Assembly (NCBI RefSeq): GCF_039555335.1 | Contig: NC_092629.1 | Location: 34,117,796 to 34,181,795 of the forward strand | Source of the DNA: Amphiura filiformis | Lineage: Eukaryota; Echinodermata; Ophiuroidea; Amphilepidida; Amphiuridae | DNA: 64,000 bases | Direction: 5' to 3' | Part shown: piece by piece, positions 24,801 through 36,800 of the stretch | Position numbering within the stretch: position 1 is the first letter of the stretch | Layout of the letters: each line of letters starts with the position of its first letter | Notes under the pieces: model-generated | Seen by the model: only the letters and a program-made list of their open reading frames with translations | Told to the model about the DNA's origin: nothing | Database searches by the model: none | Made by a program: the position numbers and the translations under genes

Positions 24801-27800
24801 TTCATGTTCCAATTCGAATACATACTGCTTTCGGCAGAAAAACACTTATTGGTGTGTCAGAGAAGATATTTTACACTTCACACAATCCATTTCTTCCATT
24901 TCAATGATGTTTGGCCAAAAAAAAATCATTTTTTTTTCATTTTTTACCATTTGTGATAAATGTTAGTTAGGTACAATTACCGAATAGGGTGCAACTTGCT
25001 AGATTTGAGTCCAGTCCTCATTTACGGAGTTTAGGGTTAGGGTTTAGGGTTGGGGTAGGGCAGTCTTGTAATAAGACTAGTAGAGTTGCACCCTATTCGG
25101 CAATCGCTCCGTTAGTTAATTTCTTTCTTTCTTGAATTGACTGTTTTACTTCATTCCTAATGCTTCTACATGTACAACTTCTGGATACTATTATAATATA
25201 ATTAAAGACAGAGATAAAAACAATTTATTGCGTCTGATGTCACTGTCAATTACGATCCTTGATTGGTTTACACAGGTTAATCATCGCGTAAAAGGAAGAC
25301 CGATCTATCTGGTGCTGATCGGAGAAAAGGAATAGCAGAAAATGGCGAAAAATTTCGTACTTTTACAAGGCAAAAAGCAGCTTTTCTAGGCATTGTGGAC
25401 ATGGTGCCTTCACCAAAGAAAGTTTCCTACTATAAAGACCTAACTTTTGAGATGGTTTGCATGTCGAAGGTGCAAAACTAACAATACGGCGCCCGGTTAT
25501 AAATCCGCGTTCAGCAAGTCATCATCACGACACTTGTAAACAAACCGTGCTCGAGTTTGATTGACAGGTGACGTCAGACGCGATAAATTGTCTTTATCTT
25601 TGTCTTTCATTATACCTACCTCCATGATGACATTAGCTATTGCTAACAAATATTGCGGAATTCAACAGGTTTTTTCTGATGATTTTACTGCATTTTTTCT
25701 TTGAATTTTTCTCATGTAAAAACATGCTTTATAAAAATAAAAAATCAGCAACGCTGTTACAAACTGATCATAAACTCAGCCAAATTAAAAAGTCGTCACT
25801 AGTTCCATCCCCATTTAATCAGAGTCTGATGAGTTTATGGCAAAATAATTTATATAATAATTTTCTATACAATTTCCTTGCTCACGATGATTAAACTTTT
25901 GATATCAAATTTGGTATCAACCTTCAAAGGAAAGTGTATAGAAAATTATTATATAAATTATTTTGCCATAAACTCATCAGACTCTGATTAAATGTGGATG
26001 GAACTAGTGGCGATTTAATTTGGCCGAGTTTAGTATAGTGCAACATGGGTCAATAGTGACAAAAAATACCGCAATGAACAAAGCACATCCAGAGGTTGCA
26101 AAATATGTTCATTTCTTGACTATAGACTCATGTTAAGCCAGACTACTCTCAACATGAAAACAAAGGGAATCTGTACAAAGTAATAGGAGACTAGGAGTGT
26201 CATTTGCTCTAATGAGGTGATACCAAATAAACAAAGGATTCTGGGAAGGGTTCTCTGTTGGTGTATACATACCTGCCAAGGTCTGTCCCAGTCCAATGGA
26301 ATAGGTACAGCACCTAACCAAGCACCAAATAAACTGCCGACAACCACATATTGCACACAAGTCTCCAGTCCCGGATAGGGTCTGAAAAAAAAAACCATAG
26401 TATTTGTTTTTTATTAAAACTCTCCACACAGATCACGACTGCAGACAATAACTTAAATTTTTTTTAATTCAAAAATTTTGGAATTGTACATATTTATGAC
26501 CATATTTGGAATCAGCATAAAAAATGCATTTAAAATGAGTATACACAAGCCTAGTATTGGTTCAGTGGTTCTAGAGTTAACACTTAATATTTTGAGAAAA
26601 TATCTCAAAACTTTTAAAAACTTAATGGAATTTGAAGACCGCTTGTTGCCACCCCCACCAAATCAAATCCCTATACTCCTGTTTAGTGTACAGTTTGCCA
26701 CAACAGTACTTTTCATGATGATTAGGCTGGTTGCAATTCGAACCTATAAGCGGTCACTTAAACTTATTTCCTGCCTGCAAGTAGCCCATAGTAGCTAGGG
26801 CTGTAAATGGGAGAAATATATTGCCATCCTCCCTATAGAGGAAATATAACATGAAAAAACGTTTTTCCTTGCTCCAGCACAAAACACTTATGATATTATT
26901 CCTGGTATGGTGGCAAAGTAACCCCGGTTTACGGTACTTACTTCTTCTGGACAATCAGCCTATTCCATGCATCCCCATTGGTGCCAAACACACACAGACA
27001 CGGTAATGTGGATAAGGTGGATACCAGAACTGCAAACAGGAAGGTTTCTTCTACAGACCTGAAAAGGAAGAAAAACAATGATTGGGCTATTTCCAGTTGA
27101 AATCCATGTGGAAGATTAAGATCATGTCTTCCATAAGGGGGTGTATTGGTTTCAACTGGAATATCCTAATATTGAGACACATACATGGGGGAAATGTCCA
27201 AATTATATTTAAAGAAAAAAATTTCAGCTGCATTGCTACCCCAGTACAAAAATGCATGATAGCAATTGAACCAAAAAGTCCACTTTGTGAGTATAGTCAT
27301 AGTGAGCTAAAAAAAACCACAGATTTTGTTCTGCGTTTTGTTTCAAAAAGGTAAATATTTGCCCATTTATGAGTGTAGGACATGAAAAATTTGAGGTTCT
27401 TTATATGCTTTAATTTATTGGTCAAAAAGTCCTAAATTTTGGGAAAAGGTTCACTTTTTGAAAATCACCCCCACCAAATAAATCCTGGCTACGCCCCTGC
27501 AAACGGGGTCAAATTTCAAACTTGCACTAAGTGATTGCTCTTCCTCTAGATCAACTGTTAAAGGGGGGTAACCCTATTGGTTTTGCATATGGATTGTTTT
27601 TAAAATTACATATAATATCAAATATTGTCCCCTTTATGCAGCTTTGTGAAAAAACAAGAGCATTTTCAGCGTAAATGTGAATAAATAGCAAAATTTGCAA
27701 TCCAATATCTTGGTATGCGTGAACTGCATTCTGGGCAGGCAAGCAATAACATGTGCCGTAATTCCCGTTCGTCATGTGCTGTGCGTGCGTGGTTGCACTG

Positions 27801-30800
27801 ACAACCAAGCTCCACCAGGTGCACGTTCCGATAGTGACATTTTTATATACCACTCCTCATAACCGGTGTTTTTATGCTCGTCTTAATATCGTTCATGATA
27901 GATTTTTGTGTATAAATTATGTCATAATGGCAATAGCCAATATTGAAAGCAAAACAGAAATGCCCTGTACGACAATGCTGCAAATGCCCGTATTGAATGG
28001 AAAATGTTCGTTTTTAAATCTTTTTCGTACCGACAGGGTCTTAGCTAGCCACCCGTCTGGCCGTCATTTTAGACGGCCAGTTTGCTCCTGGGACGGGCAA
28101 AATTAATGCCTTTGACAGATGCTATATTATAAATTGTATGTTTTGAGAAGCTAATTGACCTTTTTAGGAGACCCAATTTGTAGAACAAGGCCATATCAGC
28201 ACATATTTGAACTCTTTGAACCCCCAATGGGCTATAGATGTCTGGTAAATGTTTTAGAGGTCAAATTAGGACAGGCAATTTCATTCAAATGACGGGCAAC
28301 CCTCAATTTCTAGCTAAGACCATGCGTACCGATTCAGAAAAAAAAGAAAGAAACAAAATATATTTCCCCTTGCAATATGTACATTTCAAATGAATGTAAA
28401 AAAGTTTGGGTTAAAAATGGAGAAGAAAAAGAAACCTGCCACCCTGAGTATTGAACCGGGTACCTCTTGCATAAGTTGCATAAAAGCATAACCCGCTAAC
28501 CAACTGCGCCAATCAGCCCGCTACCACCATCTTGGGTTTTTTAGAATTTTATAGTATCTGAAGTCTCTTCAGCAGTTAGTGTGGTTCGCTCTTTTCACAC
28601 AATGTGAATGACGCAAAACCAAACTAGCTATTGAGGAGACTATAATTATCTACGATAAGCCTGTCCAGAATTCAAGAAATTGGTAGCCACCAAGGAAGCT
28701 ATTTTTGTGTGAATTCTCTGATTTCTCCGGAAATAGGAGAAGTACGGTATGTATTCATCCCAGTATTTCTGTTGCATCATTAAACGCCCTCTATTTGACG
28801 ACACGTATTTTGTTATTGCTCCGAACTTTGTTGAAGAAATTTGGATATTTTTATGATTTACAACCATTTATGACTCCAATTCTTCCAATCATTTGTATAG
28901 TATTGCTTCAGGACAACTCCGGTTGCTGTTTTTAATCCATTTGGATTTCTACAATTGAAATTGTTGAAACTTTCTGTTGCTTTGATGCCTTGAACTGTAC
29001 GTATCTTAGTTTACACACGTAGTAGTCGAACTTTCATTTTGCTGATTTGACTTCGATTTTATCGATTTTCGCACTTTGTTTATTTTTTGCACCTTTTGGA
29101 ACTATTCATCAAGTACCAGATCCCTGGTATTTTCTCCAAAAAGGTGTGATAAACACTTTTGTTTCCATTTACTACTACACGGGAATATCATCATCCCAGC
29201 ATTTAGTACTAAGAATATAATGGCATCACGTTACAGTTCATGTGATGATTGCAAGCAAAGGAAGAAAGACGTTGAAAGTCGACAATGTGACTATTGGTTG
29301 TGTCAAGATTGCGAAGACTTTAGACAGGAAAATCCTACTCACCGCAATCCTAAAGCCCGATGTACAAACAAAGTAAAAGATAATACTCCACTCGCCAAAT
29401 ATGTTGCATCTTTGAAAATTCCTAAGAAGAAACAAACTGCAAAGATCATTACCCCTAAATGTACAGTTACCAAACCTAATGAAAATAAATCATCATCCAC
29501 CAAAACCTCATCAGGACAATGGTCAGTTGCTCAATCTCCCGATAAACAGGCGGGATAAACTGTGCCCCAAAAACATTCAAGCAGAAAATAAAGCAAAAAT
29601 TACCCCGACGTCAACGACGGCTGCCCCTGCTGTAGGTGGAAGTAAAGACAAATATCTCCCAAACTCCAAATTCACTGCTGTATGTGATATTCATGCACCG
29701 TTAAAAACCATCAGATTTCAGAATAAACTGTGTCCATGGTTAGAAAACCGTGATGATATTTTTGACATTATGCACCAAAGGGATTATCACCATAAGAAAG
29801 TAATCAAGTGTACAAACAGTTGTAATGATCACTGGAATAAATATAAGGAATTAAGAAACAAGGTAAATATATTAATGAAAGATGCTAAAAGAGAGTATTA
29901 TACCAAAGAGATTAATAATGCTGCTGGTGATTGCAAGAAAATGTGGAAAACTTTGAAAGAACTACTTCCAAATAAAAAGGTCAAGTAACCACTCTTCCGA
30001 CAACATTCAAGGATGATATTGATTTGGCGAATCAATTAAACGTTCATTTCACCAACATAGGTACAACTGATGTTACTAATGATATTTGTATGGAGTCAAC
30101 TGATAAGAAAATTAATGTTGATAGTAAGTTTACATTCAGTGAAATAAGTGTTGATCAAGTTACTAATGAATTAAATGATATTTCACAGAATAAGGCTAGT
30201 GGTATAGATAATATATGTACCAAGTTATTGAAGTATGCCACGAATGAAATTGCTCCTGTGTTGTGTAATATTTTTAACTTATGTATTAAACAAGGTAAAG
30301 TTCCTACTGATCTCAAAATTGCCAAGGTTTCCCCAATTTTCAAGAGTGGTGATAAAGATGATTTTTCAAATTATAGGCCCATCTCCATTCTTCCGGTTTG
30401 TTCAAAGATTTTGGAAAAGCTCGTTCATAAGCAACTGTATAAATATGTTACTGATAATAATATTTTGTATACTGCTCAATCTGGTTTCAGAAAACACCAC
30501 TCTACATGCACAGCTCTTATTAAAACAATTGATAAATGGAACATGGAAATAGATAATGGAAATTATGTTGGTGCTGTTTTTGTTGATCTCAGCAAAGCAT
30601 TTGACATGGTAAATCATGAATTTCTTGTGCACAAATTACAGTCACTTGGTATTTCAGGAGTTGAAGGTAGCTGGTTCAAATCTTATCTAGATAATCGAAC
30701 ACAGCATGTATTGGTTAATGGCAAAATTTCAAATTCAAATTTAATTAGATCCGGAGTTCCACAAGGATCTATTCTTGGTCCCTTACTTTTTCTGATTTTT

Positions 30801-33800
30801 ATAAATGACATGCCAAATTATTTAAACAACTCAATTATTGACATGTATGCTGATGATACCTTAATCTACGTTTGTCATAAAGATGTCAGTTCTATTGAAA
30901 ATCTCCTAAACGATGACCTTATGTCATTAAATAATTGGCTTGATGATAACCATATGAAAGCAAATGTAAATAAAACAAAGGTAATGTTGCTGGGTACACC
31001 CTTTAAAACAAGACAAATTAGTGATTTTAATGTAACTATGAATGATATTGTGCTTGAAAATGTAAATTCGTTTAAGTATCTTGGTGTTTCTATTGATTCA
31101 AACTTAAAATGGAATGATCATGTTAACAACGTTTACCGAAAGGTATGTAATGGCCTTGGTATCATGAGGAGAATTAAGCCATTTGTACCAAAGAGTTCCC
31201 TTATCACAATTTATAACACATTGATACTTCCTCACTTTGATTATGGAATGGTTGTATGGAGTAGTTGTACGGAAACTAATATAAATAGGCTTCAAAAACT
31301 CCAGAATACTGCCATGAGAATTATTTTATGTATGCCATTCCGTACACACATCAAAGATATGTTAATGACTTTAGGCTTCATGGATATTCGTAGTCGAATT
31401 TTATATAATAATGGGTGTATGATGTACAAAGTTTTGAATAATATGACACCTGTTTACCTTAATGATTTATTTCATGCAGTTAGTTCTATCCATGCTGTAC
31501 ATACACGAACAAGCAAAGCTGGAAATCTTTACAAGCCTAGTTTTAATACTTATTATGGCAAGAGTACGTTTCAATATCAAGGATGTATCACATGGAATCT
31601 TATTTCAAAGGATATCCGAGATGCAAAATCATTCTCGTCTTTTAAAACAGCGTTTAAAAAAGATCTGAAATTATGTTAAATTAATGTATCTTGCCATTTA
31701 TGAGTCATCATCTTGCTCTGCATTCTTAAATTATGTTTTCAATTGCAATAGGTTTTTTAGCATATCAATGTATATTTCTTATGTATTTTCTAATGGTTTT
31801 TTTTATCAATTATCCTATTTATGTATATGGCTCAAAATATGCTAAGGTGTCATATTATAGCCATATATTTTGACATCTTTTTTTTTAAATAATAATTATA
31901 GAAATGGAATATTTGCTAGTTTAGTGGCAAGTTTAGGTAGTAAAGACATAGCATACACAATTTAAGTAAAATCCTTTCACTCTAAATAATAAAAAAAAAA
32001 AATAGCTGTAAAAATGCCTATTTTTACACTTTTGTTTGTAACATGCCAAGAGACGCCTTTTTTCAACAGCTTTTAATTTTTTTTATGGATCCTTATAGAA
32101 ATTCATGTGACCTGTTTCCCAAAATGGTGCAGTAAACCAATCAAAAAAACAGAAAGAGGCATTATGAATTATAAGTTAACAGATCAAGAAAAGGATTTAA
32201 AAGTTTGCCTTGCGTATGTTACTATTGTCTGTCAAACTTTTGATTGATTTTGAAGTCCCTCAGTTTATCTATTGTAAATAACTTCATTTCTCCATATTAT
32301 AATCAATTTGTAAGTGGCTGCCATCTTTTTTTGAACATATAACAATTTTAAAATTTTTCTTGAAATGTCTGTCAAAATATAACATACGCAAGACGGTGCT
32401 GTAATTCCTGCTAAACTAGGGTGATACAGCTAATTATGCTACATGACATAGCATTTAGCTCCACCTAGCTTTGTGGCACTATCACTTTGTGAGGAGAAGC
32501 TTTTTGATGACACAATCCATTGTTAAGTGTTGTCTGTCAAACATTTGTATGCAAAGTAACATACGCAAAGATTTGTATGTGTCTGTCAAAAATAACATAC
32601 GCAATTTGTTTTAAAAAATTAAAAATCACTTGATGTTCACATTATGATGATAGTTTAGAGTTTATAAAAGTGTTTTAAAACATGTGATTTATAAACTGCA
32701 TGTGATCTTTATTCAATTTCCCATCTTGAACTACTGTTTTTGCCAAATTATTATTCTGTATGTTACATTTGACAGACATCTTATGTATGTTATGGCTTGA
32801 CAGACACACATATTTTATTTATAACAATTTATCCTCCTTATTGTAATATTTGGACACATTTTTTTCCACAATCAGTTGCTGTAGGTCCTACACCTAAATA
32901 ACCACAAAATACCTTATGTAATACTTTATAAATTTTTATTTGATTGCAGAAAATCATCAAAATTGTGTCTGTCAAATATAACGTACGCAAGGGCTAGAAA
33001 ATTAAATTTGTGAAGTAAATGGTCTATAAGTTATCTTTCTTTTAGTGTATTATGAACGATATATGTGCATACTATAATTTAAACCTGGTTGGAGACCAAA
33101 AGAAAAGAGCTGGAAAAATAATTGTGTGTTACACTTTTATGACACCTTAGCTTATTTTGAGCCATATATATATATATCTTTTATGTCTTTTACATCAGCA
33201 TGTCTCTTAATATTATGGTTTTTATGGTTCGATTATATGTTTATGTCAATATTTATATTCTTATGCAATTCTTACGAAGTTTCTAATGATTTTATCAAAT
33301 ATTCAATAATGTATATACATATCTTTTATGTCTTTTACGTCAACGTGTCTCTTAATCATGGTTTTATGGATAGATTATATGTTTATGTAAATATTTATTT
33401 TCTTTTAACATGTAAAACTGTGTTTTATCGCTAAGCAGGGCCCTGCTGAAAATCAATTTTTATTGAGCAGGTTACCCTGTTGAAATATTGTGAAATAAAT
33501 AAATAAATAAATAAATACATCGACTTGGGCGTCAAATTTCAGGATAGTAATGAGAAAAATACGATCTATTTTGTGATACCAAAAACTCATTAACAATGAC
33601 CAAAATCGGGGGGATGATGTTGTCGATCGGGTTACGGACCTTTAATGGTCAAAATGTATAAAGGTAGGAATGACTTACTCTTGCAATGGAGCACCAAACA
33701 ACACTGCTACAATATGAAATATAACACAGCTGACAGCATATACAAGAAATCCCTTTAAAATGCTGCTAGTCCTTCCATGTGTCTTTGGACTGAACTGTTG

Positions 33801-36800
33801 GATAAAAAAGAATGTAAAATTAAATTAGTGTATTGAAGCAAATTACCCGCGAATGTAAAATAATGATGTACCGTATTCATTCCAATAAGCGCCCATGTCT
33901 CTAATAAACGCCCTTTACAGAAACCAGGTATAAAATAAGCGCCCACCCAAAATGACTTTGTTAAGAATGAATACGGTACATGTAACAGCAACGTCCCTGT
34001 TATATTGTTTTTTTTTCCATAGTATTAACTGTATGGGAGTTGATGAGTCTGTCCCCATAAAGGGCACTTTACCAAATATTTTATGACATGCATCATTATA
34101 ATTTATATAATAGGGCCTATCATTGATCACAGTAGGCATGCCCACATTGCTTAGTTATGCTTACTATATAGACGGCCTCCTTCAACTCAAAATTGCAACC
34201 ACAGTAAATGATTTAACTATCTTCATAGGGAAATACAAAAAATTTGGACACCAAAAACTTTTAGGCCATAAAAAGGGGGGATAAAAAAAAATCCACCTTT
34301 TTTAGGGGGGAACAAAGAATTTTTGACGTCAGAGGTTCCAACTTTTCCAACCACCCCACCAAAGTATTTATGAATCACTCCCTTACTCTTCACCAACGTG
34401 CTATAATTTTTGAGAAAAATGCAAAAAAATAGGCACAAAATTGGCCAGGGGGTGTAGTACCACCTTAAACACATACACAGTATGGTACCTGTTGGAACTC
34501 CCGGTCCCGGGCTCCCGGTCAGAGCCGGGAGTTTCAATTGTTGGAACTGTGTTCGCGCACATTCAAACACTGAGCAAGTAAACGTTTTCTCATATAATTA
34601 GCGATGGAAAAACTTGGTGAAGGTGAAAAAAGGTGAGCTATTTTACTGCTGTAGAGAAACAAGATTTGTTTAGTTTAATATAATTGTAAGCTAGGCATGA
34701 TCACATTTTTAACATGTGAGGGCGGGCTTCATTAAGCTTGTTGTGATCCAAGATCCTGTCTTAACTGTGTAATCCAATAGGAAAATGAAGAAAATTTGGA
34801 TTTTGACCCTCAAAACTCCAACCTGCATGATTTTTAGAAAATCTGCATTTGAATAATATTTGATACTACAATGTATCAAGTAATGAAAGCCACATTTCAT
34901 GAAACATTAGCGCATTTTTGTAAAATGGCCCTTTGTGCTCAAAAATGTAGCCATAAAATACATACGGTACACACATGCAAGGCCGTAGCAAGCGGGGCAG
35001 CCGGGGATGCCATGGCCGCCCCACTTTTTGAGAAATTTGTTATGTTTTTCTTTATATCTTATTTCAATTTGGTCATATATTTGTATTTTGGCCGCCCCAC
35101 ATTTGTCATGGCCGCCCCACATTTTACAAGCTTGCTACGGCCCTGCACACATGTTAAGACATCATAGCTAGGAAGCCATTGATAATGCTAGAACACACAT
35201 AGTCCGAGGTGCTCTGACGATAACACTCCGATCGCCATGCAATCTATGTCTAGGTGTAGTAGGCCAGTGGGACAACGGAACCACTACGTGAACGAGCTAG
35301 GACACACAATTTGGGACATTCAGGCGAGCATACTTTTCCTCATAACATTGCCAATTATAGGCCTACATACATGATTGACCCCCCATTTTTTAAGTTAAAT
35401 GATTCTCTTTTTAATGAAAGCAATTTTAGATGAATTTATTAAATTTCAATATAAAATTTTATGAACATGCCTATTTAAAAGGGCATTTCGTGATCCACAG
35501 CCTCATCCCCCCACTTTTCTCAAAAAAAGTTGAGATTTTTACATCACTGGAAACCTCTGGCTACATAATGTTTATGTACAAAATATTTCTTGCAGATTAA
35601 TTCGTTTAGCAAAGATATCGTGAAATTTGAATTTCGTTCTGGTGCACCAGAACGAAATTACAACGCATTGTCTATGGAGTAGGTATCCCAGGTTAACCTT
35701 AGTTAACACATTTGGCCATGCGTTTTGAGTTGGGGGATTTTTGCCGGACATTGCATATTTTTGGGAAATCGCGCCATTTTTTTTTTTTATAATTAATTAT
35801 TTCAGTACCTGTACATGCTACTATAGGCAAAGTATACATATTCTGAAAGGAAATTTCATGAGGATTCCAAGAATGTAGTTATTTATGATGCAGGGGCAAT
35901 GCTAAGAAAGATATATGAAGATAAAAAGGGAAAAATTAAAAAAAAATTGCCAAAGATCAAGTGGTCCTATTTTTAAAATGCCTTACCCTACATCAAAACA
36001 GACTCCATTTTTGCATTCCCCACATCAAAAGCTTTCAGAAAATATATAGTTTTACTTTGCTACCTGTTATGGTGCTCAAATTGCGCCAAGGGTTAAAACG
36101 CACCAACGTAAAAAAAAACGGTGCTGAATTTGATGAAATTAACAAATCATGTTAGTCTAGAAAAATTAAGTAATTAAAAGTACAAGAATGATATATGTAC
36201 ATGTATATGAATTCAAGTTGACATTACAACAAGTTATTCACAGTATTTTGAAATTTGTTGTCCAAAATATGAAGTTTGTAGTAAGTTAAAGTTGCACTTG
36301 TATATGATATCACAGTCAACAACAGGATTTAAAATAATAAGATTTGCAGAATTTCAGATCTATATTTTGCAAGTTAATCCCAATATGCAAAACAGTTTCT
36401 TTTGGAATTACTGTCTCCTGGGAAAGTCTTATACAAAATTACTTTATGTTCAAGAAAGATACAGGTACCAGTACAAAAAATCGCAAAAACTGAGATGAAG
36501 TCAGTGCTAATTTAAATACACATGTATGTTCAACTGATGTACATTGAAGTGACTTTATGTAAATGTAATTGTAGTCTTTTGAAATTGTGAAGACCAAGAG
36601 GGTTAGGTGGTTGAGCCATCCCCCACCTGATATGAGTTGGTTAGCTAACTCACCCCCCCCAAATAAATGTCAAACACCCCTATAACCAACCCCTTCCCAA
36701 AGAAATTTCACCCCCCCCCCCCCTAGTGTGAAATTGAAAATTGGCCTGGTAAGTGGTAAACACAAATGTTCACCTTAATTTTGGGCTTATATAGTGTACA

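Larger units (their letters stand above)
29220..33518 (+). mobile_element. CR1/L2-like non-LTR retrotransposon, endonuclease-less, interrupted by a TIR element
   Basis: A small ORF1 with cysteine pairs, a short EN-RT linker, a 551-codon reverse transcriptase ORF, and a 3' end of (AAAT)n at about 33492-33518 preceded by a GCAGGGCCCTGC hairpin define the element. The endonuclease domain is almost absent: only its final APLK-containing strand remains, about 60 bp after ORF1. The reading frame shifts at about 29990-30020. The 3' UTR is split by an inverted-repeat element at 31828-33164. The element lies antisense within PIGF intron 2. The CR1/L2 label rests on RT motifs and the microsatellite tail, and the 5' boundary is uncertain. 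Confidence 0.85.

Noticed and set aside
25028..25062. Interstitial telomere array
   Set aside because: Only about four imperfect TTAGGG-like repeats inside an inverted-repeat element.
28437..28523. Functional tRNA gene
   Set aside because: A and B box-like words are present, but stems do not pair.
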